NCBI GenBank assembly: GCA_029964075.1 | Contig: CM057136.1 | Coordinates: 496,001-560,000, forward strand | Length of the DNA: 64,000 nt | From: Patiria pectinifera | Lineage: Eukaryota; Echinodermata; Asteroidea; Valvatida; Asterinidae | Reading direction: 5' to 3' | Shown here: piece by piece, positions 1 through 11,753 of the stretch | Layout: every line of letters begins with the position of its first letter | How positions within the stretch are numbered: position 1 is the first letter of the stretch | The notes under the pieces: generated by a model | Seen by the model: the letters and a program-made list of their open reading frames with translations, nothing else | Told to the model about the DNA's origin: nothing | Databases searched by the model: none | Position numbers and translations under genes: made by a program

Positions 1-1371
1 ACCTGGAATATTGCAGTTACAATTCCAAAGTAGCTATACAGTCCACTGAGAGCTTGTTTTCCTTTAAAATTGCATCACACGGCCGCCATTTTATTTGACG
101 TTTGAACAAATTTTGGGCGGAGATCCGACAACTGATTGTTGAATATCAGATAACTATTTACTGTACGCTGACTAAAGACATAAAACAGTCATCAAATTGT
201 GCTATAAATACACCTACGACGCGTCGCACTTACGACCTGTTTTGTGAAATGGATCGCAGGACGCGTCACAGCTGCAACGCATCGTAGAGATACAACGCAT
301 TGCAGCGCTGTGATACATCGTAAGTTACGAAGAGTTTGATGAAATCGGGTGCAGGTTTATATTTTGACCATCTCTCTGCCGGGGGGGGGGCCTAATATGT
401 TGGCCATCGAGTGACGATTTTGGAATTATGGCTATTTAATTATTCATGCACGAATGCCTTGTGTACACTGCGTTCATGGGGAAATTCAGTTTGCGTCGGA
501 ATTCTTTTTTAATGTTTTCGGTATCTAAAGATGCGCAAGGCTCGTAGCTAAATAGTCAGAACAGCTGGGGTCGCAATTTTTTTTTTCAAGGCTATCGCGG
601 AAAAGTCGAGGGGGAGGGGGCGGATTCCGCCCGGCTTTTTTAGGGTTAAACAACTGTCTTTTCTTCTAAATGGCTGTTCGAAATATAACGTGGTTAGTCT
701 CAAATACAAATGCTTACCTTGAATATTAAGCCTGGCCCTGGATGGGGCGTGGTTAGGGGAATAAAAAGACGAAGCTGTCATGCGTTCATCCCGGATGCGA
801 CCATCTTCCATCCCGAGAGGTCCCTCCACAGAGCAAGAAGAGTCACCTGAGGAAAATGTGCGATTGTTTTGAGAGCAGGTTTTGTACCGAATCCCATTCT
901 AATAAAAAGAAAAAGAAAAAATAGTAATGGGTCTTTTCCGCAACTCAGTGTACTTGCAACGTCAATTAACATTAAGAAAGGGGGCCCTCTATCTTGCCCG
1001 CTGTTACAGGGACGAATTTGAGTCCCCCCATTTGCATGTCGATGCCTCGCTATTATCGATCGGTACTACTGATGGCGGGTGCATTCATGATCACAAAACA
1101 AATTGAATGAAGTAGCACACGATTAACTTCAAAATTATGTATTTTAGTCTATACTTTTTTCTTTAGTTTGATCTCTCATATCATATTTGTGGTGTGATTG
1201 TTTTACTTCAAGAAGCCATGTCGATAAATAAAGAAAAACATCCCAGACATGTCAAAAATACTATTTAACGCACACAATTTGGATAGTCAAGACAAAAGTC
1301 AGAGAAAACGGTAACGTCGGACCACACACTACAGCGATATCGACATCGTGCATGAGCTGCCAGGCTGGTCA
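1..1371. repeat. Segmental duplicate of 42,041-43,340 (cut by window edge)
   Basis: The first 1.37 kb aligns in the same orientation with 42,041-43,340. Base 1 corresponds to 42,041, and the match ends near GAGCTGCCA(G/C)GCTGGTCA. Between about 280 and 420 the two copies differ completely, and this copy carries a G10 tract there. The shared segment contains the discoidin half-exon and both flanking introns, so it is a duplicated gene piece and not only a mobile repeat. Because the window begins inside the unit, the CUB exon expected further left would lie outside it. Confidence 0.9.
718..846 (-). CDS. Discoidin (F5/8 type C) domain, first-half exon, paralog copy
   Basis: This 129-bp exon encodes 43 codons that begin with DSSCS and continue GPLGMEDGRI, RMTASSF and ARLNIQ. 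That is the start of a discoidin/F5-8C domain, including its first cysteine and the Met-Glu-Asp-Gly-x-Ile hallmark. The acceptor follows a pyrimidine-rich tract ending TCCTCAG and the donor is CAAG|GTAAGCA. Both borders are phase 1. It is the paralog of the exon at 42,692-42,826, with no stop, but differs at several residues (for example RIRDERM against RIPDESI). Discoidin domains are extracellular and bind lipids, glycans or proteins. The second half of the domain is not seen downstream in the window, which ends 717 bp away. It could belong to the gene starting at 20,612 or to another gene cut by the edge. Confidence 0.8.
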
Positions 1372-1569
1372 AAAGTCTGCTTGCGCTAATTAACCCTGCG
1401 CAGCGTTTACAAACAAACTTTGCAACAACTCGTCAACTGCTGCCCTTTGGGCAGCAGGTACTTTCCCGCACTACGCAAGACCCTATTCATAGCAATACAA
1501 CAAAAAGCCACGTGCCAGACAATGTCCTGACAGTTGCCAGACAAGTGCGCTGGAAAGATAATTGACTGG

Positions 1570-4500
1570 CGGTTGTGGTATGCAGTTATGAAGGTAGCCT
1601 TGGTCAAGGCGCTAGTTGTTATTCATCCGGCCGTAGCGCGGTAAACGATATCTTCGCTAGCGCTATGAATGCAGTCATAATATGTCTATGCATGCAGTGC
1701 ATTAAAAATACAGCGCGAACAGCGACCACACGCGGCCACTATTTTTATGCAAATCAGTTGGACCCGATCTAGTGCCTTGGTTCAATCGTCCATGTGTGGT
1801 TTTGGGGGTGGTGCTCATTATAGACCGGGAGCCAGGGGGGTCAGCCTAGCTGGAAAGTTAACCAATTTGTATGTATGCAGCAATGATCCACATGCATACC
1901 AATGTAAGGAAATGGACGTCTGCCGGGCACACTGTGGTGGGTATGGTCAGGAGGGCCATGAGAAAGGGGCCACAAAATTGAGCTAGATCAGCTGGTGAGT
2001 TAACCAAATGAAACCTACTGGAAAATGTTGGGCCTAGTCCCAATGGGAGAGGTATCATGAATGGTCACTGCCAGACATGTTCAGTGGTGGAAGGTGCCAG
2101 CCAGACATGAACAAACTGTATAGGAGGGGGCGTGGCTATAACCCCCTCCCATTCCTTTTCGCTGATACAGTTGCAACGCCACGATATGGAAAATTGTAAA
2201 CCGGTTTTTATAAGTGCTTTAATGCTTGAAGAAAATAAAAATGTAACTTACGAGTAATTTAAGATCAGACTAATTAACTTAAGAGCAATGCCAATAGCAT
2301 GGAGGGGGGTGGGGCCGACACCCCCTCCAAGCATATTTTCGTTTATATCATCGCAACGCATTCTATTAATTCTGTCAAATTTTCCTGGCATGTTTGCCGA
2401 TGCATTTTGGCTATTTTGTACCCATTTCTAAAAAAAAAAAAAGCACAATGTTCTCATCAAATGTCTATTTCCCGAAACAAATAGGCTATTGACCAGGTTA
2501 GCAGAACATGTACATTAGATTACACGTGCTGGAGTCGGAGCTTATAAAAAAGGGTACGGATAGTAAACACTTTAAAACTTACAAGAACAGGTTTTTTTGC
2601 ACCTTTTCCCCTGTTCAGTTATGCTTTAAAATACATTTGGGCACAAGATAAAACATTCTTACGTTATAACACTTGTTATTTTACCCTTTTGTGGGCGTGG
2701 CCTAAATATGTAAATCAGGGTGTGATTAAGAGTACTCTGATTCAAACGAGGTCAATTTGTAATTTTGCTGACAAATGACAGTGGTACTGGTATGTATATA
2801 AAGAAACACGTGCCATGGGGGACACACGGGCATGTAGGGATGGATGGAGAAACATATGAGAGAGATAAAGAGTAAGGAGGGGGAGATACATAGGGTATTA
2901 TGCTTGGGTGAGAATGGATGGTAGGGGGTCGGGAAGGAGGGGGCACAGGGGGAAAAAATACCCAATGTTTAAGTCTCCTATGATCCCACTTCTTGCCACT
3001 CTCTTTGTCCCCCAGCCTGATATCTCTCTCAACCCCCACCCCATTTCGTTTATCCTCGCCCAAACAAATCTCTTTTGTTCGTTGCCGGTCATTTCTTCTC
3101 CATATGATGTTCACCTGTGGATCTTTCCTCAACTCCAATAATCCCTCTTTTGCGTGCTTGCCCCATACATTTTTCTTGTAAATGCCATTTTGAGTTTTAA
3201 TAATATTGTATTTATAAACGCTGTGTACTCACACGAATGTAATACACCTGCCACTTTAATACGTCCCTTCTTCCTTTCTGTTCTCTTCTGTTCCGATAGA
3301 AATATTTAACTAAATACATGTAGCGTTTTCCTCGTCAGGTCGAATTTCTACTGACTTGTTGGGTACCATTACCCCTATACTTTCTCCCTTTGCTCCCGGG
3401 TGCGTTTAAATGCACCGTTTTTTGTTCTGTAGTGATGGGGACAAACACTCGTTGCTAGGATGTATTTGTAGGGACAGAAAACTGGAAGGACAGCAGGAAG
3501 TCGACATATCTCATTCCTAAAATTTGCATAAAAATAAAAAAGAAACTTCCCCATAACGTGGTGACGTCAACTTAAAGGGGCAACTGCTTAGAAAATGGGG
3601 CACCTTCAGTCTGTGTGAAAGTGAGAGCTCTTCGGCCTCCGCAAAGGCTGATCTGAAAATTATTTTTTTTTTGCAGAAAAATGTGGTCCCCCAATAAGTG
3701 GGTCCACAAAATTTCGGCACGTTGGGTTCAGGGGCCGCTTAAGGGCCCGGAATAAAATGGATTCTAGATGCTCTGTGGTGAGATCTGAGGCAATTTCTGA
3801 ACTTGTAACCAATTTGTTTTTAGAAAAAGATGGTGCACGTAGTGGCTGCCTTTTTGTGACATCACTAAAAATACAATTGGGTTCGTTACTGTATTTTATT
3901 ATCACTTGAAATACAATTGGGTTCGTTATTGTGGGGGGAGGCATGGACCCATTGCCCCTCATCCTCTTGGATCCGCCCTTGAACCTTCGGCACACGGCAC
4001 ATTATACGTCCTCCGCCCCTGCCAGTAACCTCTGTGTGTCCCCCCATGAATTTGACTAAAGTTATGTAGAGAGACCAATTTTTTGTATCGTGAGAGGGGC
4101 ACTGTTGCTTTTGATGGCCAGTTCAGTGACTGCTTTATTTGCTATAGTGCAATTATGCTAATGCGTTGGAGGGGCAGTTTTGTTGTTCATATCGATGAGG
4201 TACATTTATAACCACGAGAGGGGCACTTTTGATGACCTGGAAAAATCTGAGTGTCCCCCCCCCCCCAGTTCCGTGGCCCCTGTCAGCAGGCACTGCACCA
4301 AAACTATTGAAACGATGGAATTTGCATCGGAGTGATGTAAATCAAATTTGGGTTTTTGCCCTTCATCAACGTTTTCATTTACATTATAAACGCTGTACAT
4401 GTAGGCCTACACAGACCCCAGAGTATAGTATCACAGTTATTTACCACAGAAAATACGTGCCTATTTCAAAACATCAGACCAATTTATTTTGTTGACTCAT

Positions 4501-6012
4501 ATAAAATGATTAAAAATGAAAGTAACAATGCACAATAATCATTATTTAACAATGCTGACTCTGTGTTTTACCTGCAAAATCAAACATTTTCCTCGTTTCA
4601 TCCAGAATGCAATTATTCACACCTTGGTTTAAATATTTAGGCCACACCCACAAAAGAGTGAAAATAACATGCACTTCCATGTATGAATATATTAACAAGT
4701 GTCAAAGTGTCTGTCAAAGCATCAAAAAACAAGGGAAATGGACCGGGAAAAAAACCGTTTTGTAAGTTTTCATTATCTTTAGCCTTTTTAAACTCCGACC
4801 CAGCACATGTAATGTACAATGTACTGTACATATTGAACATAACCTACTGCATTTGGCAATGACATTTGATGGAACAGTGTGCCTTATTTTGTTAGAAATG
4901 GATACAAAAAAGCCAAAAGGCATCGGCAAACATGCCAGGAAAATTTGACAGAATTAATAGAATGCGTTGCGATGATATAAGCGAAAATATGTTTGGAGGG
5001 GTGGTAGCCCCGCCCCCTCAAAGCTATTCGCACCGCTCTTAAGTTAATTAGTCAGGTCTTAAATTACTCGTAAGTTATATTTTTTGTATTCTACAAGAGT
5101 CAGGGCACTTATAGAAACTGGTTTTACATTTTTCTATTTCGATGGATTGCTACTCTATCGGCGAAAAGGAATGGGAGGGGGTTATAGCCACGCCCCCTCC
5201 TATACAGGTTTTTCATGTCTGGCGGGCACCTTCCACCACTGAAAATGTCTGGCAGTGGCCATTCATGATACCTGGGACTAGGCCCGACATTTTCCAGTAG
5301 GTTTCATTGGGTTAACTCCACCAGCTGATCTAGCTCAATTTTGTGGCCCCTTTCTCATGGCCCTCCTGGCCATACCCACCACAGTGTGCCCGGCAAACGT
5401 CCAGTTCCTTACATTGGTATGCATGTGGATCATTGCTGCATACATGAAAATTGGTTAACTTTCCAGCTATGCTGACCACCCCCCCCCCGGCTCCCGCTCT
5501 ATTATGTTAATAGCCTTAGCTGACCTTAAATGTCGTTTTCTTATTGGTCGATCGTTGCGTGGAAACTTGCATAGTGAAACGTGGCACCGTACATAACCCA
5601 TACACGTACACGTTGTGTGTCTCTGCACACGGCACCAATGCACAAAAACTGTGGTTCCTGTCACGAATAAGCGAATAACTGCAAATAATTTGATGATATC
5701 CGGATTTACCAAGGTGTGATTGGACACTCCACATATTAGCCCCGCCTATATTCTCTGTATTCGCATACGAGGTCGTGCGCTGGAAATCTAGCGCAAAGTA
5801 AAGAAAAACATAAGCTTTTGCCGACGATTGAACTAAGGCTCTCGATCGTCCCCAACTGATTTGCATAAAAAAGTAGTGGCCGCATGAGGTCGCTGTTCGC
5901 GCTGTATTTTTACATGCATGTGCATAGCGCGTGAGGATATATGCCGACGATTGACCGCGTACGGGACGAATAACGACGAGAGCATTGACCAAGGCTAATT
6001 GTAGAACCACAA
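1570..6012. mobile_element. Long inverted-repeat element, arms over 1 kb
   Basis: The segment 1,570-2,740 is the reverse complement, with moderate divergence, of about 4,610-6,012. Matching landmarks include CAGCTAGGCTGACC/GGTCAGCCTAGCTG, the GGAGGGGGCGTGGCTATA block and the GTGGGCGTGGCCTAAATAT block, found in mirrored order. About 1.9 kb separates the arms. No transposase reading frame was recognised in arms or spacer. Very long arms around a non-coding centre suggest a foldback-type or non-autonomous TIR element. The exact termini and a target-site duplication could not be fixed, because the right arm merges into the tandem array. Confidence 0.75.
2741..4609. other. Spacer of the inverted-repeat element, no gene
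   Basis: No convincing gene is present. The part at 2,790-2,960 is purine-rich and low in complexity. The part at 3,500-3,990 belongs to the GC-rich dispersed family that ends in GGATCCGCCC (see 12,655). The part at 3,990-4,270 has several GAGGGGCAC(T) motifs and a C10 tract. The open frames here are short and antisense to each other, which fits chance. Confidence 0.6.
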
Positions 6013-8022
6013 TGTGTTTTGAATGGAAATTTTCAACAGCGACTGACAGTTAATAACGAACGCGAAATGAAAGAAGCTTACCCTTCTCAGTCGAATGCAC
6101 AAAGCAATCAAAGTGGAGGATTGTTAAAGATCGCTTCCTTGACAACGCTGTTTTGGGCGTTGTGTAGTTAGAGTTGAGTACACTGTTAGGAATATTGCAT
6201 TTTTCGACAGTTGTTCCCCATTAATTAACAGCTAAAATTGGCCGATGAATTTCACGGTTGATCTTTGTTATTATAGAAGCTTTTTCTTTAGAGTGAGACA
6301 AAAAGGCCCATATATCCCGCACAGACATCGTACACTGTTTCTGTATATTGTCACTTCCCCATTCGTTCATATCCTAATGAAACTTGGTGTGGACATAGAC
6401 CCTATGCTAAAACAGTTTGTGTGTATGGTACCTCAAACACTGATGTCGTATTGACCACATGTCACGTCCTTTCAGTGTAAAGAATATTATTTAGTGGATA
6501 ACTAAATAACTGATGGTGCATGACTAGGATATAAATGCTTAACAACATCAATGTATCTTTTGCGAAGAAGATTTTCAATTTGATGACGTCCGGATTTACC
6601 AAGGTGTGATTGGACACTCCACATATTAGCCCCGCCTACACTTATCTGTATTCGCATACGAGGTCGTGCGCTAGAAATCCAGCGGGACATGAAGAAAAAC
6701 ATAAGCTTTTGCCGACGATTGAACCAAGGCTCTCGATCGTCCCCAACTGATTTGCATAAAAAAATAGTGGCCGCATGAGGTCGCTGTTCGCGCTGTATTT
6801 TTACTTACATGTGCATAGGGCGTGAGGATATGCCGACGATTGACCGCGTACGGGACGAATAACGACGAGAGCATTGACCAAGGCTAATTGTAGAACCACA
6901 ATGTGTTTTGAATGGAAATTCTCAACAGCGACTGACAGTTAATAACGAACGCGAAATGAAAGAAGCTTACCCTTCTCAGTCGAATGCACAAAGCAATCAA
7001 AGTGGAGGATTGTTAAAGATTGCTTCCCTGACAACGCTGCTTTGGGCGTTGTGTAGTTAGAGTTGAGTACACTGTTAGGAATATTGCATTTTTCGACAGT
7101 TGTTCCCCATTAATTAACAGCTAAAATTGGCCGATGACTTTCACGGTTGATCGTTGTTATTATAGAAGCTTTTTTTTTAGAGTGAGACAAAAAGGCCCAT
7201 ATATCCCGCACAGACATAGTACACTGTTTCTGTATATTGTCACTTCCCCATTCGTTCATATCCTAATGAAACTTGGTGTGGACATAGACCCTATGCTAAA
7301 ACAGTTTGTGTGTATGGTACCTCAAACACTGATGTCGTATTGACCACATGTCACGTCCTTTCAGTGTAAAGAATATTATTTAGTGGATAACTAAATAACT
7401 GATGGTGCATGACTAGGATATAAATGCTTAACAACATCAATGTATCTTTTGCGAAGAAGATTTTCAATTTGATGACGTCCGGATTTACCAAGGTGTGATT
7501 GGACACTCCACATATTAGCCCCGCCTACACTTATCTGTATTCGCATACGAGGTCGTGCGCTAGAAATCCAGCGCGACATGAAGAAAAACATAAGCTTTTG
7601 CCGACGATTGAACCAAGGCTCTCGATCGTCCCCAACTGATTTGCATAAAAAAAATAGTGGCCGCATGAGGTCGCTGTTCGCGCTGTATTTTTACTTGCAT
7701 AGGCATAGCGCGTGAGGATATGCCGACGATTGACCGCGTACGGGACGAATAACGACGAGAGCATTAAGCAAGGCTAATTGTAGAACCACAATGTGTTTTG
7801 AATGGAAATTCTCAACAGCGACTGACAGTTAATAACGAACGCGAAATGAAAGAAGCTTACCCTTCTCAGTCGAATGCACAAAGCAATCAAAGTGGAGGAT
7901 TGTTAAAGATTGCTTCCCTGACAACGCTGCTTTGGGCGTTGTGTAGTTAGAGTTGAGTACACTGTTAGGAATATTGCATTTTTCGACAGTTGTTCCCCAT
8001 TAATTAACAGCTAAAAATGGCC
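5685..8022. repeat. Tandem array, 889-bp unit, about 2.6 copies
   Basis: TCCGGATTTACCAAGGTGTG occurs near 5,700, 6,590 and 7,479, and GATGA(A/C)TTTCACGGTTGATC occurs near 6,244 and 7,133. The spacing is 889-890 bp. Copies two and three are almost identical. The first is slightly more divergent. The array begins inside the right arm of the long inverted repeat, so it amplified that element's end. It stops at GCTAAAAATGGCC near 8,022. Repeated small open frames (for example at 6,245 and 7,134) are consequences of the unit, not genes. Confidence 0.9.
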
Positions 8023-8185
8023 ATCGGTATTGGGGAACATAGGTATTGGGGAACATGGGGTAGACCCCGTTCGTAACTCTGGTGCTACGACGTCATGAAA
8101 CTTTTATGAGGTAATCCATGTGTACATATCTCAAGATAATGCAATGATGGATGATCACACTTCTTTGTACACTTTGTACACTTAC

Positions 8186-8296
8186 AGTCTCAATATCAAG
8201 GTCGCTCATAATATTTCTGTGCTGCAATGCCTTTTCCGCAGACATTGTACACAGATTCCTGGGACTTTTGTAATTTCTTCCATAAGTTAATGGACT
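8186..8296 (-). CDS. Possible 37-codon internal exon, unknown protein
   Basis: On the minus strand a 111-bp open stretch lies between an acceptor (TTTTGTTCATGCACAG|AGT) and a strong donor (GAGACT|GTAAGT). Both borders are phase 0. It encodes SPLTYGRNYKSPRNL followed by CTMSAEKALQ and SDLDIET. I do not recognise the domain. The surrounding frame stays open over 93 codons. It lies just right of the 889-bp array and in the same orientation as the host exons elsewhere. It could equally be a fragment of an unrecognised transposon protein or a chance frame. Confidence 0.3.
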
Positions 8297-8833
8297 CTGT
8301 GCATGAACAAAAGATGGCGCTTTGTTACCACTTTCGAAAGCCAACGTGGGAGGGAGACACCACCAAATAAGCACAATTTCTTAAAAAGACTGTGTGTACT
8401 TTGTGCCTTTCATGCGCGCTTTACACGCACATAGTATGAAAAGTACACACTATTAGTTAAAATTTGGTATGTGCATAAACCCATGGCATCTTCATGTGTA
8501 CCTCAGGCATGACAGGCAGTGTGCTGGAATGTCTCCCTCGACTCACCCTTGGTAATTATTGAGGGGGTACATTGTGCACAGGGTCCATATCATCAGCAAA
8601 TTTGGTGTAGACAAAGACCCTGTGCCCAAGTTGTACACAGTACAATGATGTCTATGTTCGTCAGTGTATTAAACACACTTCAGTGAAAAAAAAACCCTGC
8701 AGAATTAAGAATCTGATGGGGCTGGAACCCCAGTTCTGGATTCACCAATAGGCACAGTAAGCACTGATGTGCCTAGCGCCTACGAACAATTTGGGGGGCC
8801 TACAAAAATGTCGCAGTGTGCCATAAGGACAAA

Positions 8834-9215
8834 CAAAAGTCTCCGGTTTCTGGTTTTCGCGCGCGGCGCCGTAGCCATGCTCGTCGGCAAAATGAAAAAG
8901 TTTTTTTTTTCAATGAAAGATGATGTCTCAAAACCGCCAAACTCACTGGTTTGACTGGAATCCTTCTGCTGCACAATTTTAACGTGTTTTTAGATGAGGT
9001 TATGATCGAGAATAAGCTTTATGTGGCATCTCTAGTCTCTCATAATATTTGCACTAAGTTTAGTCGGCCACCATTTGCAGTCATCAGCCGACATTTGAAG
9101 CAAACAAAACAGGTACTAAAAATAAAAAGCCGCGTCGCCGCACGACTTTTTGGGCAAGCTCCTTACCAGAAACCGGAGACTTTTTTTTTGGGGGGGGGGC
9201 CTACCAACACATATG
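8834..9215. mobile_element. Non-autonomous TIR element, GTCTCCGGTTTCTGG ends
   Basis: AAAAGTCTCCGGTTTCTGG at 8,834 is mirrored by CCAGAAACCGGAGAC near 9,168-9,182, followed by T9 and G10 tracts and GGCC. There is no coding capacity. A second copy at 59,118-59,400 starts with GGCC, C-tract, A-tract and the same TIR, and shares the interior (CTCACTGGTTTGACTGGAATCC; AGTCATCAGCCGACATTTG). The poly-G/poly-A cap is therefore part of the element end. Confidence 0.8.
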
Positions 9216-9994
9216 ACACACAAACCCACACGCATGCAGAGAAAAGCTTTTAGGAAGTGTTGGGGTCTCTCTCAGAATTTTCAATTTCACTGACGCTGTA
9301 TAGGCATACATGTAAGTATACAATTTGCGTGTATTAAAAGTCTGTCGTTATGAAGCATGGTGCCAAGTCCATGGGCGTCGATCAGTGGAGGACGGGGGGA
9401 CATGTCGTTCCCCCTCCCCTCAACTATTTTCGTCCCTAAATAAAAAAAATGATGCCTACATTTGATTCTATAGCTCGAAATAGCCGATTCAATGACTCCA
9501 AACTCGAAAATGATGTTTACATGAATATCTTTTGCTAAATAAAAAAAAATGGTTAAAGTGGTCAGAAATTGCCTTTTTTCCCTTTTACTAGTGGCATATT
9601 AAACAAAGCAAAGTGTGCATGTATGTGGTTACGTTTTGGCTACATTTCTGCCAATGCACAGGTTATCCATCTAAACAAAACAAACAATTCAAAATACTAT
9701 GCAAATTACTATTACAATTACTATACTATGCAAACAGTCACAACACTCACTAAGACAAATGTTGTACATACAGACTAGTACAAGTGTTTCCAAACTTGTA
9801 AACCCTTGCAAAATGCAAGCAGTTCACAACAAATCTCCACAAAATAGTCATTCACTCTCAGCTGTGAAAATGTAAGCCACCACTTTGTTTTGTACATGAC
9901 ATGTACTTGCATTGAAAATGTCGGCCCATGTACCTGTTCATCAGAGCATTCTGAAGGATATCTTTTGTATCAGTTTGCTTCATGCAACCAGTGT
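9216..9994. other. Intergenic stretch, no gene seen
   Basis: It contains CCATGGGCGTCG with a GGGGGG/CCCC tract near 9,370-9,430, a motif also seen at 34,066 and 36,550, and an A-rich segment. It then becomes AT-rich with short repeats of CAAATTACTA type near 9,700. No supported exon. Confidence 0.5.
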
Positions 9995-10446
9995 CTACAG
10001 ATCAGTAGCTGCAATTTGAAGGGCGAGGTCATTCAGCTGGCACATCATCTTGCCCTGGCCTTGGTCCTTCAGATTGAAGGAGCTACATTTGGGATGTGAG
10101 AAAAAGGCCTTACCACAAGACACCAGACCCTGAGCCTGTAACTCCATCAAGACGTGATTATCAATGAGGCACGGGGAGGTGATGCGACCATAAGAGTCGA
10201 TCTGAAGGCAGAATAGAGGGTCGTTGTCGATGATAGCAAGCTCACATGTTGCATATCTAAGATTGATACATAACTGGTTACCCCATTCGCCATTCCTCCA
10301 ATCGCCCATCAATGCACAATCAGCTGCACTGTGCAGATTATCAGGCTTTCCTTCCAACCAGTTCTGGTACTTGTTGGTCTCATCACCTGTCAGAGGACAA
10401 TTCTGCCAATCACCTTCCTTGTCGATGTCTTAGCAGCCAATCCAGA
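9995..10446 (-). pseudogene. C-type lectin plus PAN/apple segment, copy A
   Basis: Reading on the minus strand from about 10,446, a C-type lectin tail is followed directly by a PAN/apple module and a stop. The lectin part has GDWQNCPLTGDE, NWLEGKPD, DCAL and YATCELA. The apple part has ITSPCLIDNHVL, LVSCGKAF and HPKCSSFNLKDQGQ, then MMCQLND. The family's sugar-site triplet is KPD here, where copy B has QPD, and the second Ca-site WxD reads WGN, so calcium-dependent sugar binding looks weakened. A TAA stop interrupts the WIGC-DID start near 10,433, unless the exon begins after it. From there to the stop at 9,995 the frame is open. It could be a terminal exon of a living gene using a later acceptor, but I favour a decayed copy. 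Confidence 0.65.
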
Positions 10447-10637
10447 GATTACTCGAAATACACTATTAATACTTAAAAGCACATGTAGATTGGTAGTATC
10501 ACGCAAAATTAAGGTTCAACTCACATTATAAACATTCTATAGTCACATAAAGATGTTATGAAATTATCCCGTAAATTTCGGGCAAAACGCAGATTCGGCC
10601 ACGACGACGTTTCCCAGTGAACTTCAGCACCTAGACC
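10447..10637. other. Flank between lectin copy A and hAT-like end
   Basis: AT-rich DNA with no recognised signal. It does not resemble the flank of lectin copy B, so the duplication between A and B is limited to the exon segment. Confidence 0.4.
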
Positions 10638-10792
10638 CAGAGTTGTAACGAGTCACTGAATTTTCTGACTCGAGTCTAGTCGAGTCATTTTAAAGAAGTG
10701 ACTCGAATCGAGTCGAATCATTAGGTCAAAAGGTCGAGTCGAGTCGAGACAAATATTTAGCTCGAGTCAATTCGAGTCACGATTATTGAACA
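10638..10792. mobile_element. hAT-type terminal segment with GACTCG repeats
   Basis: CAGAGTTGTAACGAGTCAC is followed by many degenerate GAGTC/GACTCGA repeats. This resembles the short CAGnG terminus plus subterminal motif clusters of hAT elements. A mirrored end with the same style (GGACTCGACCATAGCACTG) lies at 12,381-12,399. The 8-bp flanks of the two ends (CCTAGACC and ATTATTTA) do not match, so they are not proven to be one insertion. Confidence 0.5.
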
Positions 10793-11044
10793 CTATGTTT
10801 ACCAAAATTTATAAAAGGAGGCCATAACTTTAGCGAGCGTTCAAATTCAAAAGCTTCATCAGAATCGCCAAAAACCGATGATAAAACAGCGAATTAGAAA
10901 ATGTGTTTAAAAATCTGGTTCCCGGATGGTATTTTGTGCGTTCTAGAACCATGAGGTGAGAGTCAGTGACACTTTTATATTTGTACATGACTGTTATTTG
11001 CAAAGTAAAGTGAGCATACATTTTGCACCGTGAGTCATTGCGAA

Positions 11045-11470
11045 TACCATCTTGCCCTGTCCTTGTTCCTTCAGTTTGAAGGAGTTACATTTGGGATGAG
11101 AGAGGCAGGCCTTGCCACAAGACACCAGACCCCGAGACTGTTACTCCATCAAGACGTGATTATCAGTGAGGCACGGGGAGGTGATGCGACCATCGCAGCC
11201 GCTCTGATGGCAAAATAGAGGGTCGTAGTCGATGATGGCAAGCTCACACGTTGCATATCTAGGATAAGTGCAAGACTGGTCATCCCATTTGCCATCCGCT
11301 GAATTAATTATCAATGCACAATCAGATGCAGCATTCCAACTGTCAGGCTGCCCTTCCCTCCAGTTCTGGTACGCATTGGTCTCATCACCTGTCAGAGGAC
11401 AATTCTGCCAATCACCTTCCTTCTCGATGTCTTTGCAGCCAATCCAGGCTCCATCCACACGACCATCCAT
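11045..11470 (-). pseudogene. C-type lectin plus PAN/apple segment, copy B
   Basis: This is a second minus-strand copy of the 9,995-10,446 segment. It keeps AWIGCKDIEKEGDW, NWREGQPD, DCALI, GKWDDQSC and YATCELA. The QPD triplet is the form linked to galactose-type C-type lectins, and WDD fits the second calcium-site motif. After the lectin part comes the apple module (ITSPCLTDNHVLM), but a TAA stop at 11,141-11,143 follows DNHVLME. Similarity to copy A (LVSCGKACLSHPKC) continues past the stop to about 11,045 and then ends abruptly. The copy sits between two hAT-like ends and next to hAT coding remains. No convincing acceptor precedes it, so it is probably a pseudogene or a captured fragment. 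Confidence 0.65.
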
Positions 11471-11504
11471 TGGTTAACCCAATTACCACTCCATACCACA
11501 TAAT

Positions 11505-11753
11505 ATGTGGTATGATAATATGCGCCGACATGATATTATCAAGTCGGTGCTTTCCCGAGTGATCAAGTATGGATTTACCAATCACAAGAAGTATTCGGGC
11601 CACAAAACGGACAAGAAGAGACATTCTGCAAACTGTAACCTTTGCAAAGCCACGATTTCTGAAATTAGTGATCATGGAACTACCTCCAACTTCATCCGTC
11701 ATCTCCAGCGTGTACAGAAATCCTGGTATAAGCCTGAGAAACTTCGTAAATGA
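11505..11753 (+). pseudogene. BED-type zinc finger remnant of hAT transposase
   Basis: The 82-codon frame contains KRHSANCNLCKATI followed by TTSNFIRHLQRVQ. This fits the C-x2-C and TSN-x2-RHL pattern of the DNA-binding BED finger at the start of hAT transposases. The last ligand of the usual H-x3-5-H/C pair looks replaced (Gln instead of His). The frame ends at a stop after PEKLRK, and no DDE-type catalytic region follows. It is a plain DNA-transposon fossil and is unlikely to make a working transposase. Confidence 0.7.

Noticed and set aside
2752-3138. 128-codon minus-strand frame rich in Pro and Ser
   Set aside because: Purine-rich plus strand inside a repeat spacer; composition effect, no domain or splice signal.
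5516-6010. 164-codon minus-strand frame
   Set aside because: Lies in the repeat arm and is broken differently in the other tandem copies, so it is not conserved as coding.
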